Assembly: GCA_900548305.1 (NCBI GenBank)
Contig: URJZ01000009.1
Coordinates: forward strand, 1-54,136
Length of the DNA: 54,136 nucleotides
Direction: 5' to 3'
From: an uncultured Oscillospiraceae bacterium
GTDB taxonomy: Bacteria > Bacillota > Clostridia > Oscillospirales > Acutalibacteraceae
Numbering within the stretch: position 1 is the first letter of the stretch; every line of letters begins with the position of its first letter. This document shows positions 16,464 to 24,303 of the stretch, piece after piece. A model generated the notes under the pieces. It was not told the origin of the DNA and searched no databases. It was given only the letters and a program-made list of their open reading frames with translations. Position numbers and translations under genes: made by a program.

Positions 16464-16964
16464 CTACACATCCTCTCTGATATAACGTTTGATGATTTCG
16501 CGCACACTGTCGGGAGTAAGGTCACCATATGTTTTATCATTAATCATAATTGCCGGTGATACATCGCAAATACCTAAACAAGGACAGTATTCCAAAGTAA
16601 AACGTCCATCTTCAGTCGTCTCTCCCATTTTAATGTTCAACTGATCTTCCAAAGCCAAAACAATTTCTTGTGCACCGCGCACATGGCATGGAGCGCTTTT
16701 GCACATTCTTACAATATATTTGCCATGCGGTTTTACGGACAGCATAGCATAAAATGTTATAAAACCATATACTTGAGTTTGAGCAATACCCATTTCACGT
16801 GCAATAACCGCAGCGACTGCCTCTGAAAGTGCAGGAACTACTTTTTGCACTTCGGTTACGACTTTCATTAACATTTCAGGCCTGTTTTTGTAAGGTGCAG
16901 CAATTCTTGCAACTTCTACTAACTGAGCAGCAGGCGTAGTCAACTCGTAACGTTTTTCTACCAT
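16464..16964 (-). CDS. hydC: Hydrogenase [2Fe-2S] subunit HydC (NuoE-like)
   Basis: 166 residues with an N-terminal helical part and a thioredoxin-like [2Fe-2S] domain. Its four ligands lie in CKSAPC near residue 93 and CPCLGIC near residue 133, typical of the NuoE/HndA family. It passes electrons between HydB and HydA in the soluble trimeric hydrogenase. GGAGGAA 7 bases upstream fixes the ATG at 16964. It is the promoter-proximal gene; the region upstream has a promoter and a Rex-like palindrome. Confidence 0.93.
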   Translation of the reverse strand: MVEKRYELTTPAAQLVEVARIAAPYKNRPEMLMKVVTEVQKVVPALSEAVAAVIAREMGIAQTQVYGFITFYAMLSVKPHGKYIVRMCKSAPCHVRGAQEIVLALEDQLNIKMGETTEDGRFTLEYCPCLGICDVSPAIMINDKTYGDLTPDSVREIIKRYIREDV

Positions 16965-17095
16965 AATTCATTCCTCCTTAAAAGCGTTTCATTCCGGATA
17001 AAAGCATGTAAAATTTTTTATCAACCGACAAATTACTTTGACACATTTTTAACAGAATTAACCAAGTACTATATACTTTTTTGTACAATAATTAT

Positions 17096-17123
17096 ATTAT
17101 ATTCTTTAGTAGGAATAAGTCAA
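17096..17123 (-). promoter_or_regulatory. Promoter of the hydCBA operon
   Basis: TTGACT (17123-17118), 16 bases, TATAAT (17101-17096) on the minus strand. It gives a leader of about 125 bases before hydC. Confidence 0.6.
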
Positions 17124-17202
17124 CAAGTCCACATATTTTTCTACTTATATCCTAATTCATAGTATGAATTTATGACATTCTTTACAAAAAAACACTAAAT
17201 TT

Positions 17203-17220
17203 TTGTTATTTTTTTAACAA
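17203..17220. promoter_or_regulatory. Rex-like operator upstream of the hydrogenase operon
   Basis: TTGTTATTTTTTTAACAA matches the Rex consensus TTGTTAANNNNTTAACAA at all but one defined position, with full 18-base spacing. It lies about 80 bases upstream of the promoter at 17096-17123. Rex senses NADH/NAD and represses fermentation and hydrogenase genes in Clostridia. The AT-rich background makes chance matches possible. Confidence 0.5.
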
Positions 17221-17258
17221 TTCAGAGCGTTTTTATACAAAATATACGTAAAAACAAA

Positions 17259-17299
17259 AAGAATACCAACATTAGATACATCCAAATGTTGGTATTCTT
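17259..17299 (-). terminator. Terminator after the Cys-rich zinc-ribbon gene
   Basis: Perfect 15-bp stem (17259-17273 with 17285-17299), 11-base loop, minus-strand tail TTTGTTTTTACG. Confidence 0.9.
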
Positions 17300-17324
17300 A
17301 CACAAGAATCAATATCAAATTGAA

Positions 17325-17819
17325 TTAGTGGTTACCGCAGCCACAACCAGAACCGGATTTCTCTTCTTTTTGAGAGCCGCCGCAGCAATCGTCATGACAA
17401 CCACAGTCATCACCACAGCCGCAGTCGTCCAATACGTCATTGATATCAAACTCTAGACATTCACCACAGTTTGGGCAATCAATTTGACCTTCTTCAATAA
17501 TATCTTCAGATAGGCAAATTGTTTCTTGACAGTTTGGACAAGTTACCTCGTAATAAAACTCATCATCGTCATCTTCGCAATCTTCACAGCATTTATCTTC
17601 ATCGTAAAAATCATCTTCTAAAGTGCACAAATCTTCATCTACAGCATCTAATTGGTCGGCCATATCTTCATATGCTTCTTCCAAATCTGAAATAGACAGC
17701 GCCATATCCTCCAATAAGGTTAACATAGCATCTATCACTTTTACTTCTTTTTTATCCGCTTCCAACTCTAAACCTTCTGCTAAACCACGAATATACGCAA
17801 CTCTTTCTAAATTTGTCAT
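17325..17819 (-). CDS. CD1247-type acidic zinc-ribbon protein with Cys/Gly-rich tail
   Basis: 164 residues in three parts. The helical N-terminal domain (residues 1-65, NLERVAYIRGLAEGLELE) is shared by Clostridial proteins named after C. difficile CD1247. A very acidic stretch with a CCEDCEDDDDEFYYEV core leads into a zinc ribbon with CPNC twice, 25 residues apart. The last 35 residues are rich in CGCG and histidine and end GCGCGNH. The tail could bind metal ions (inference). The function is unknown. The gene lies after efp on the same strand at 70 bases and ends the rpsU-efp gene run. GGAGGG precedes the ATG. Confidence 0.8.
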   Translation of the reverse strand: MTNLERVAYIRGLAEGLELEADKKEVKVIDAMLTLLEDMALSISDLEEAYEDMADQLDAVDEDLCTLEDDFYDEDKCCEDCEDDDDEFYYEVTCPNCQETICLSEDIIEEGQIDCPNCGECLEFDINDVLDDCGCGDDCGCHDDCCGGSQKEEKSGSGCGCGNH

Positions 17820-17889
17820 AATAAATACCCTCCTTTTACTTGGTCAAAGTCTTCATTTTTGTTAGCAAATAGAAACGATATCTTATCTA

Positions 17890-18447
17890 TTAAGCACGTT
17901 CCATATATTCGCCTGTTCTTGTATCAATACGAATTGCATCGCCTTCATTAATGAAAATTGGAACTTTTACTTCAGCGCCTGTTTCCAATTTAGCCGGTTT
18001 TGTAACGTTTGTAGCAGTATCGCCTTTTACACCCGGTTCTGTTTCAGTAACTGTAAGTACTACAAAGTTTGGTGGTTCCACACCAAATACATTACCTTTA
18101 TAAGATAGAACTTTACATTCCATATTCTCTGTTACAAATTTAAAGTTGTCACCAAGAATATTTGCATTAATCGGAATTTGTTCATAAGTTTCGTTATCCA
18201 TGAAGTAGTATAAATCGCCATCATTGTATAGGTACTGCATGTCCTTACGCTCAATAAAAGCAGTTGGATATTTGTCATTTGGGTTAAATGTTTTTTCTGT
18301 CACAGCACCTGAAATTACATTTCTGATTTTGGTGCGTACAAACGCAGCACCTTTACCCGGTTTTACGTGTTGGAACTCAATAATTGCATATACGTTACCG
18401 TCCATTTCAAAAGTAACGCCGTTTCTAAAATCACCTGCAGATATCAT
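17890..18447 (-). CDS. efp: Elongation factor P
   Basis: 185 residues, usual length, with the three beta-barrel domains of EF-P. The loop HVKPGKGAAFVRTK near residue 30 carries the conserved Lys at its tip, and the C-terminal FINEGDAIRIDTRTGEYMERA is canonical. It binds the ribosome between P and E sites and relieves stalling at consecutive prolines. GGAGGAT is 6 bases upstream. It lies 80 bases after the M24 peptidase, as in the Bacillus yqhS-yqhT-efp cluster. Confidence 0.97.
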   Translation of the reverse strand: MISAGDFRNGVTFEMDGNVYAIIEFQHVKPGKGAAFVRTKIRNVISGAVTEKTFNPNDKYPTAFIERKDMQYLYNDGDLYYFMDNETYEQIPINANILGDNFKFVTENMECKVLSYKGNVFGVEPPNFVVLTVTETEPGVKGDTATNVTKPAKLETGAEVKVPIFINEGDAIRIDTRTGEYMERA

Positions 18448-18526
18448 ACTATATCCTCCAATTATATTTCTACCTTAACAGTTTATATTATTTTGCAAAA
18501 TATTTCAAGATATATCCGTGAATAAA

Positions 18527-19612
18527 TCAAAGTATCAGCAGTTCTTTTGCAGAACCTGTTAAATTTTCGCACCCATTTTCCTGAATCAGTACCATATCTT
18601 CGATTCTGACTCCAAATTTTCCTTCCAAATAAATTCCCGGTTCTACCGTAATGACCATTCCCGGCTTTGTAATAACTTGGCATGCCGGCGCAAAATATGG
18701 CCATTCGTGAATTTCTAAACCAACTGCATGTCCTGTTGTATGACCGAATGTCCCTGCGTAGTTTGCATCAATAATATCTCTTGCAGCTTTATCTACTTGA
18801 TTACAAGGGATACCGGATGTAGCAGTTTGAATTGCCGCAAGCTGTGCCTGTAATACAGTTTGATAAACTTGTTCTTGCTCTTCGCTTACAGTACCGTATG
18901 CTACAGTTCTTGTCATATCGGAATGATACCCATTGACCACTGCACCAAAATCCATAGTGATAAAATCACCTTTTTGAATTTTTTTATCAGATGGAACACC
19001 GTGGCACATAGAACCATTTGTCCCTGAAACCACAATAGTATCAAATGCAATTTTTTCCGCACCTTGTTTTCTCATAAAGAACTCAAGTTCCAAAGCGATT
19101 TCTCGCTCTGTTCTATTGGTATCAATATAATCCAAAATGTGAGTAAACGCTGCATCCGTAATAGATTGAGCTGCTTTGATATTCTCAATCTCTTTTTCTG
19201 TTTTTACAGCACGCATCTCTTTTAACAAGGTATCTAAAGTGGTGTCTTTAACAGGTACTGCATTCCATTGTTTACAGACAGTTTCGTAAATGTCTGCTTG
19301 TGCCAATGTCAAATTTTCGTGCTCCAACAACACTCCTCGTATATCATGGCGGCGTAGAATTTCTTCAATACTTTTGGCCAGTCTTTGATACACTACAACT
19401 TTGCAGTCTTTTACCTGCATACGTGCTGCTTCCCCATAACGAAAATCTGTCAGAAAATACGCAATATCTCTTGTTACAACAACTACACGGGCAGATGCAT
19501 GAAATCCACTAATATAGCGGCAGTTTTCTTCTGAGGTAATAATTGCCGCATCAATGGGTACACCATTTATTTCCTTGGGCATAGTTTGCGCTAAGGTTTC
19601 CCAATTCATCAT
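18527..19612 (-). CDS. M24-family Xaa-Pro aminopeptidase
   Basis: 361 residues. The creatinase-like N-terminal domain covers about residues 1-125. The pita-bread catalytic domain carries the five metal ligands in MDFGAVVNGYHSDMTRT (two Asp), GHTTGHAVGLEIHEWP (His), VEPGIYLEGKFG (Glu) and VRIEDM (Glu). It removes an N-terminal residue before proline. GGAGG stands 5 bases from the ATG at 19612; an ATG directly after it at 19609 is also possible, and the longer frame to 19708 overlaps the previous gene and lacks a start signal. It is ordered between an aroQ-like gene and efp, the same as yqhT in Bacillus. Confidence 0.93.
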   Translation of the reverse strand: MMNWETLAQTMPKEINGVPIDAAIITSEENCRYISGFHASARVVVVTRDIAYFLTDFRYGEAARMQVKDCKVVVYQRLAKSIEEILRRHDIRGVLLEHENLTLAQADIYETVCKQWNAVPVKDTTLDTLLKEMRAVKTEKEIENIKAAQSITDAAFTHILDYIDTNRTEREIALELEFFMRKQGAEKIAFDTIVVSGTNGSMCHGVPSDKKIQKGDFITMDFGAVVNGYHSDMTRTVAYGTVSEEQEQVYQTVLQAQLAAIQTATSGIPCNQVDKAARDIIDANYAGTFGHTTGHAVGLEIHEWPYFAPACQVITKPGMVITVEPGIYLEGKFGVRIEDMVLIQENGCENLTGSAKELLIL

Positions 19613-19632
19613 AATAACCTCCCTGTGAGATT

Positions 19633-20064
19633 CTATTTCATCCTGGCCAGAGCTTCCAATGCCAATAAATAACTTTCTGCTCCCAATCCCCCTATTTGCC
19701 CTGCACATACAGGGGCAATGACAGATTTATTACGGAAATCTTCCAAAGCAAATAGATTTTCCATATGCGCTTCAATAAAAGGAATACGTACACATTGAAT
19801 GGCATCTCGTATAGCATAACTGTAATGAGTAAATGCTCCAATATCAATTACAACACCGTCATACAGTTCGGCGGAACGGTGGATATGATCAATCAATTCG
19901 CCTTCCCAATTGGATTGCACTATATCACAACATATATTTAACTCACTTGCGTGCGCCTTCATATGCAAAACCAGTGAATCATATGTTTCTTCGCCAACTG
20001 TGTCTTTTTCTACTTCTCTTAAAATATTAGGACCAAACAAAACTAAAATTCTCTTTTTGGCCAT
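19633..20064 (-). CDS. AroQ-like protein with altered dehydroquinase active site
   Basis: 143 residues of the type II 3-dehydroquinate dehydratase family, recognised by QSNWEGELIDHIH, GAFTHYSYAIRDA and SVIAPVCAGQIGGLGAESY. Several catalytic segments are changed. The usual NPGA reads DIGA, VHLSN reads AHMEN, FRH reads FRN, and the N-terminal REPxxYG loop is replaced by REVEKDTVGEE, removing the expected Arg/Tyr pair. It may have lost dehydratase activity or act on another molecule. The position beside the M24 peptidase and efp equals that of yqhS in Bacillus. An AGGA box 10 bases upstream favours the ATG at 20064 over the GTG at 20073. Confidence 0.85.
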   Translation of the reverse strand: MAKKRILVLFGPNILREVEKDTVGEETYDSLVLHMKAHASELNICCDIVQSNWEGELIDHIHRSAELYDGVVIDIGAFTHYSYAIRDAIQCVRIPFIEAHMENLFALEDFRNKSVIAPVCAGQIGGLGAESYLLALEALARMK

Positions 20065-20069
20065 ATGTT

Positions 20070-20624
20070 TCACTTCCTATCATCTCTGTGATGCCTATGC
20101 ATTTTATGATCTGACTTTGTATATTGGTAAATACCTTTTCGATGAATGCGTCTGCGTATGGGAGATTCTATTTTACGGCGTACTCGGAACGTAAAAGAAT
20201 GTTCCATATCTTTTGGCGTTAATAAAATAGATTTCATACCTACCGCATTTGCACCCAATACATCGGTAAAAATTTGATCCCCTACTACCACAATTTCTTT
20301 TGGCGGTAAATGCAAATAATGCATTGCTTGTTTATAACCTTTGGGAAGCGGTTTAAATGCACGATATAAATAAGGCAAATCATATTTAGCTGCAAATTCG
20401 GATACACGTTTTTTAAAATTGTTGGAAACAATAATTACTTTAATACCGGCCGCACGCATGTCATGAGTCCATTCAATACTACCTTCAAACGGAATTGGGC
20501 ATCCATGTCTGGATAATGTATTGTCAACATCTAAAATCATACCTTTTACTTTCATAGCATGAAGCATTTCCGATGTAATATCCGTTACATGCTTCACTGC
20601 TAGGGTGGGGAGTAATACTGCCAT
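20070..20624 (-). CDS. yqeG: YqeG-family HAD phosphatase
   Basis: 184 residues of the HAD IIIA subfamily. Motif I is GMILDVDNTLSRH near residue 28, motif II is IIVSNN near 65, and motif III is VVVGDQIFTDVLGAN near 109. The C-terminal 30 residues are strongly basic (RRRIHRKG, KMHRHHRDDRK), suggesting contact with RNA or ribosomes or membrane lipids. The substrate is unknown; yqeG usually lies near ribosome-related genes. GGAGG 8 bases upstream sets the ATG at 20624; the frame opens earlier in the spacer behind rpsU. It is followed by the aroQ-like gene at a few bases. Confidence 0.93.
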   Translation of the reverse strand: MAVLLPTLAVKHVTDITSEMLHAMKVKGMILDVDNTLSRHGCPIPFEGSIEWTHDMRAAGIKVIIVSNNFKKRVSEFAAKYDLPYLYRAFKPLPKGYKQAMHYLHLPPKEIVVVGDQIFTDVLGANAVGMKSILLTPKDMEHSFTFRVRRKIESPIRRRIHRKGIYQYTKSDHKMHRHHRDDRK

Positions 20625-20660
20625 TATCGAACCTCCGTTTAAAATGCTGTAAATAGTCAA

Positions 20661-20686
20661 AAAAGCGGGCATAGTTGCCCGCTTTT
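20661..20686 (-). terminator. Terminator between rpsU and yqeG
   Basis: AAAAGCGGGC pairs with GCCCGCTTTT around a 6-base loop, minus-strand tail TTTTTTGAC. It probably lets most rpsU messages end here and a fraction read on into yqeG, giving ribosomal protein in excess over downstream genes. Confidence 0.85.
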
Positions 20687-20704
20687 CCATTTTCATTCAT
20701 TTGT

Positions 20705-20881
20705 TTACTTAAATTTACGTTTGCGAGCAGCCTCGGATTTCTTTTTACGCTTTACAGAAGGCTTTTCATAAGCTTCTCTTTTGCGAACCTCAGCAATAAC
20801 ACCAGCTCTTGCACATTGCTTTTTAAATCTTCTAAGAGCACTGTCCAAAGACTCGTTATCTTTGATTCTGATTTCAGCCAT
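20705..20881 (-). CDS. rpsU: Ribosomal protein bS21
   Basis: 58 residues, MAEIRIKDNESLDSALRRFK, followed by the basic segment KQCARAGVIAEVRKREAYEKP and a lysine/arginine-rich tail ending RKRKFK. It is a component of the 30S subunit near the anti-Shine-Dalgarno end of 16S rRNA. The product is too short for a standard length cut-off. A GGGAGGG box precedes the ATG, and a consensus promoter lies 62 bases upstream. Confidence 0.97.
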   Translation of the reverse strand: MAEIRIKDNESLDSALRRFKKQCARAGVIAEVRKREAYEKPSVKRKKKSEAARKRKFK

Positions 20882-20942
20882 TTATCGTTTCCCTCCCATC
20901 CGCCACCAGGCAGGGGTAATTAGTATTCAATAACACAAAAAT

Positions 20943-20971
20943 ATTATACAGAGAACCTTTGCAGATGTCAA
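20943..20971 (-). promoter_or_regulatory. Consensus promoter of rpsU
   Basis: TTGACA (20971-20966), 17 bases, TATAAT (20948-20943) on the minus strand. Confidence 0.85.
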
Positions 20972-21036
20972 GCATTAAGTGATAAATCTTTTCGAAAAAA
21001 CGACATATTTTACATAAAATTTATTTCAAAAAAGCA

Positions 21037-21065
21037 TTGACTTCGAATTAAAAAAATGATATTAT
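21037..21065 (+). promoter_or_regulatory. Promoter of tRNA-Trp
   Basis: TTGACT at 21037-21042 and TATTAT at 21060-21065 with 17 bases between; a TATAAT at 21063-21068 overlaps it. It fires divergently from the rpsU promoter. Confidence 0.6.
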
Positions 21066-21104
21066 AATATACGCGCCATATAGTCTCTAGTAATTTTATC
21101 ATAT

Positions 21105-21180
21105 AGGGGTATAGCTCAGTTGGTAGAGCAGTGGTCTCCAAAACCACGTGCCGAGGGTTCAAGTCCTTCTGCCCCTGCCA
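21105..21180 (+). tRNA. tRNA-Trp (anticodon CCA)
   Basis: 76 bases with an encoded 3' CCA. The anticodon stem GTGGT/ACCAC encloses CTCCAAA, giving anticodon CCA. The T loop is GGTTCAAGTCC, and the acceptor arm AGGGGTA pairs with TGCCCCT. Confidence 0.97.
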
Positions 21181-21187
21181 AAAAATT

Positions 21188-21222
21188 CAGACCTGTATTT
21201 CATATACAGGTCTGTTTTGTTA
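21188..21222 (+). terminator. Terminator after tRNA-Trp
   Basis: 11-bp perfect stem (21188-21198 with 21204-21214), 5-base loop, tail TTTTGTTATT, 7 bases past the tRNA. Confidence 0.85.
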
Positions 21223-21278
21223 TTCTATAATACCAAAATTGAATTCAAATGAAAATTTATCTGTTTTGATATCGTAAA

Positions 21279-21312
21279 AATCCGGCTGTTAAAACAGCCG
21301 GATTCCTTATTT
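21279..21312. terminator. Terminator after the MATE gene
   Basis: 12-bp inverted repeat (21279-21290 with 21293-21304). The minus strand continues TTTTACGAT; T-rich sequence on the plus side makes it usable from both directions. Confidence 0.75.
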
Positions 21313-22695
21313 TTATTCTAAAGAAACAGATTGACTGCACTGCACTGTAATAACCGTATTTCTCCATCGAAAACATTTATAGTAGATAAATAAACTAAAG
21401 GCGGTAGCAGCCCATGTAATTGGATAAACAATTGCAATTGCCTGAACACTATTCCATAAAGGAACAACAATGGCCAATAAAATAACTCTCAATACACACA
21501 AATTACTGATTGATATTATCATAGGAATAAAAGAGGCACCTGCCCCTTGAACCGTACCCGACAGCACTTCTATTGCAACATAGATAAAGTAAACGGGAGC
21601 TGTCATCAGAAGAACTTGTATACCACATTGAATCACTTCAGGTTCTGAATTAAACATTCTAAATAAATAGTAGCGACTCACCAACACAATTGTACTTATT
21701 ATAACTGTACAACTCATCCCCCAAAAAAGACCTATTTTAACACCTTTTTTAACACGTATGAATTGTCCTGCACCTATATTCTGTCCCACAAACGAAGTCA
21801 TTGCTTGGCCAAACGCTAAAATAGGCAAATACATAAAGTTTTCCACCTTAAAGTAGGCAGTAAAAGCAGCCATTGCGTCTTGTCCAAAACCATTAATGTA
21901 AAATTGAACAACCATGTTAGATATCGTTAAAAGTGAAGACTGTATACCTGCCGGCACTCCTAATTTTACAATACGAATCATTTGGTTTTTATGTATGCGA
22001 AGTTTTTTTAGATAAATACGGTATTCTCTTTTTGTGCTAAACAAATGAATGACAATGAAAACTGCAGATAATGTTTGAGAAATCGTTGTAGCCCATGAGG
22101 CTCCTTCTACTCCCCATGAAAAAACCACAACAAACAGCCAATCCAAAACCACGTTTAATACTGCACCGGAAGCTAAGTAGATAAACGGTCTTTTCGAATC
22201 GCCATACGCTCTTAAAATTGCACTTCCCATATTATAAAAAATCATTGGTAGTATACTGATAAAGTAAATGCGAATATAACTAACAGAAAGCTCAAAAATT
22301 TCCTGTGGTACCCTTAACCATCGCAGTATAAACGGTGCTAAAAATAATCCTGCAATAGTAAGAATAACCCCTCCTATCATAGACAAAGTCACCGCCGTGT
22401 GAACAGAATCCTGTAAACTCTTATAGTCTTTTGCTCCATAATATTGAGAAACAACCACACCTGCACCTACTGAAATGCCTGTAACAAAACCTACTAGGCA
22501 AGTGAGCAATAAACTACCTGCTCCCACTGCTGCGGAGGCATTTTTACCAACATAATTTCCTATAAAAATTAAATCCACAGCATTATATAAAAGTTGAATT
22601 AAACTGCTGCCTAACAATGGAAGGGCAAACCAAATAAGCGCTTTGCTAATGCTGCCATTGATTAATAAATCTTGTTTCTTGCATTTCTGCTTCAT
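21313..22695 (-). CDS. MATE-family efflux transporter
   Basis: 460 residues with about twelve membrane helices in two similar halves. ALIWFALPLLGSSLIQLLYN begins the first half. GKNASAAVGAGSLL and SVGAGVVVSQYYGAKD are typical MATE loops; GVPAGIQSSLLTISNMVVQF starts the second half. It exports cationic drugs or metabolites by H+ or Na+ antiport. A GGAGGGGG box lies upstream of the ATG at 22695; an ATG just before it runs in another frame. No regulator is adjacent. Confidence 0.93.
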   Translation of the reverse strand: MKQKCKKQDLLINGSISKALIWFALPLLGSSLIQLLYNAVDLIFIGNYVGKNASAAVGAGSLLLTCLVGFVTGISVGAGVVVSQYYGAKDYKSLQDSVHTAVTLSMIGGVILTIAGLFLAPFILRWLRVPQEIFELSVSYIRIYFISILPMIFYNMGSAILRAYGDSKRPFIYLASGAVLNVVLDWLFVVVFSWGVEGASWATTISQTLSAVFIVIHLFSTKREYRIYLKKLRIHKNQMIRIVKLGVPAGIQSSLLTISNMVVQFYINGFGQDAMAAFTAYFKVENFMYLPILAFGQAMTSFVGQNIGAGQFIRVKKGVKIGLFWGMSCTVIISTIVLVSRYYLFRMFNSEPEVIQCGIQVLLMTAPVYFIYVAIEVLSGTVQGAGASFIPMIISISNLCVLRVILLAIVVPLWNSVQAIAIVYPITWAATAFSLFIYYKCFRWRNTVITVQCSQSVSLE

Positions 22696-23008
22696 TTACC
22701 ATGCCCCCTCCTATCGGAAAAGAAAAGTGATACTTTCTTTATTATATCGCAATTTTTATGATAGCAGGTAGACAAAATGATTAACTTTGTTAATTATATT
22801 TGACTAATTTTTCTCAATGACTACTTTACAGATAACAAAATTTTTGTATATAAAAATATGAATTACGTAACTGCAAATTAGTAAAATATGACAAATAATA
22901 CATATCATCTTCTCTGTCCGTACCATTGTTTTTTGAAGATAAAAAAGATAAAATAATTTTATAAGGAGAATATATGTTTCATAGAAAAATATAAAAAAGA
23001 GAAGGTTT
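22696..23008. other. Intergenic region upstream of the secreted-protein genes
   Basis: It contains the promoter side of the MATE gene. On the plus strand there is a plausible promoter (TTGTTT, 17 bases, TAAAAT, around 22927-22955) and an AAGGAG box followed by an ATG that opens a six-codon frame (MFHRKI) ending at a TAA. No long gene is present. Confidence 0.4.
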
Positions 23009-23330
23009 ATGAAAAAAACATATAATAGCAATTTTTGCGGCAATATTAACAGCTGCAACCACTGCTTCTTTTTCTGTTGGAGCAATAGAAACAAATTCTT
23101 CTATTCCCGAAAATCCTTTTATAGGAGAACGGTTACGTGAAGAATATAACCGAGTGCCGACCATTAGTACAGTTATCTCTAAAAACAAATCTGAACCGGG
23201 ACGTTCAAGCACCACTGCCGCAAATCGCAAATTGAATCAGACTGCCTCAGATTTCGGAAATATTGTGGTAAAACACGCTCTAATCATTGACGGGGTAGAA
23301 AATAACAATTATACGGAAGGTCATGGATGA
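23009..23330 (+). pseudogene. Small secreted protein gene, frameshifted in a 7-A tract
   Basis: The start ATG at 23009 follows an AAGG box. The next 7 A (23012-23018) put the reader out of frame. With 6 A the product would be 106 residues with a clean signal peptide (MKKHIIAIFAAILTAATTAS) and a mature chain of about 83 residues without cysteine, ending NNNYTEGHG. No family is recognised. The remaining frame is free of stops to 23330 and ends just before the lipoprotein ATG, as in an intact operon. It may be a phase-variable gene, use polymerase slippage, have recently decayed, or reflect a sequencing error. Confidence 0.55.
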
Positions 23331-23331
23331 G

Positions 23332-23829
23332 ATGAAAAAAACAAAATATATCTTAATTATACTTTGTATGGGGATGATTTGTTTTGCTCTTGTCGGCTGC
23401 GATCCCAATTTTCAGTACCAATATACGGGCAGCTATTCTGAAGAATTTGCCAATTTTGACTGGAGCGTCAGTCCGGGACTATCCAGTGAAGAGCATGCAA
23501 ACGAAATGAGGAAAAAGAGTGATGAATACTCTGATTTAGGAGATTCTCCTAATTATGAAACAAAAGATTTGCTGCTTCCAAACGGCTTAACAGTATCTGT
23601 ATTTGTAGATGCTGACAAGGCATTTGAACAAGGAACAAAGGATTTTTCTGATGTATTTTCTGCTATAAGAAGCTGGCAAGGCTTTTTATTCCCAATTTCA
23701 AAAAGTAATTATACAGCTTATTTACTAGCTGTACGTGAGTTACCCGTATCTGATCATGCTTCGGCCAGACGTAGAGCTCAAGCAGATCATTTTTTATCTA
23801 TTTATGATTTAAATCGCAAGCATACCTAA
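23332..23829 (+). CDS. Small lipoprotein of unknown function
   Basis: 165 residues. The signal peptide of about 21 residues (MKKTKYILIILCMGMICFAL) leads to the lipobox LVGC, so the protein would be lipid-anchored on the outer face of the membrane. The mature chain is acidic, with aromatic residues near the start (QYQYTGSYSEEFANFDW), and contains no known domain. I choose the ATG at 23332, 1 base after the stop of the upstream frame; an ATG at 23323 overlaps that frame. The pair looks translationally coupled. It ends at the terminator at 23858-23901. Confidence 0.75.
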   Translation: MKKTKYILIILCMGMICFALVGCDPNFQYQYTGSYSEEFANFDWSVSPGLSSEEHANEMRKKSDEYSDLGDSPNYETKDLLLPNGLTVSVFVDADKAFEQGTKDFSDVFSAIRSWQGFLFPISKSNYTAYLLAVRELPVSDHASARRRAQADHFLSIYDLNRKHT

Positions 23830-23857
23830 GTCTTTACAAATATTAATCATATAAATT

Positions 23858-23901
23858 CAAATAAAAAAACAGCGACAAAATTGCCGCTGTTTTTTTATTT
23901 G
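23858..23901 (+). terminator. Terminator after the lipoprotein gene
   Basis: 17-bp perfect inverted repeat (23858-23874 with 23885-23901) with a 10-base loop and a T7 run in the 3' arm. Confidence 0.85.
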
Positions 23902-24303
23902 AGGTTACATGAAATTTACTTTATGGTTATTCCATTGTGAAAGCATCGCGTTAAATTCATTTTCATATCTGATTCTAATAAAAACAAAAGTCTGAGCATA
24001 ATATAGAAAAAGCTATGAGAGGTCTTTATAACCATACACCACTAAAATATGTAATGAAATCTGTATTAAAAAATCAAATCCGAATTTGGTATTGAAATTT
24101 TCTATCGTGCCTCCAGAAGAATCTCTTTGTTCCCCGATAACCTTGAACTTCTATCAATATATACGCCAAATGATAGAACAAGCAGAACTAACAAGCAAAA
24201 GCCGTCTATACAGCTTCGCTCTGTTCTCTCCAACAGTATGCATTTTCGCCATTTTACTGACAAAATAATAAAAACAGTCAGTAGAAAATCAAAATATGTT
24301 TGC
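23902..24303. other. Interval between lipoprotein and transporter operon
   Basis: No supported gene. Short plus-strand frames at 24086-24268 and 24127-24369 lack ribosome-binding sites and resemble nothing. A weak 6-bp repeat (24256-24261/24277-24282) is the only hairpin after the transporter operon, so its end signal is not clear. Confidence 0.4.

Larger units (their letters stand above)
16965..17258. other. Hydrogenase operon control region
   Basis: AT-rich, no gene. It contains the -35/-10 pair at 17096-17123, the Rex-like palindrome at 17203-17220, and a second possible minus-strand promoter nearer to the palindrome (TTGTAA, 17 bases, TACTAT, about 17161-17189). Confidence 0.5.

Noticed and set aside
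22979..23230. Minus-strand frame of 83 codons
   Set aside because: It is antisense to the signal-peptide frame on the plus strand and has no start signal; the plus-strand frame has a signal peptide and operon spacing.
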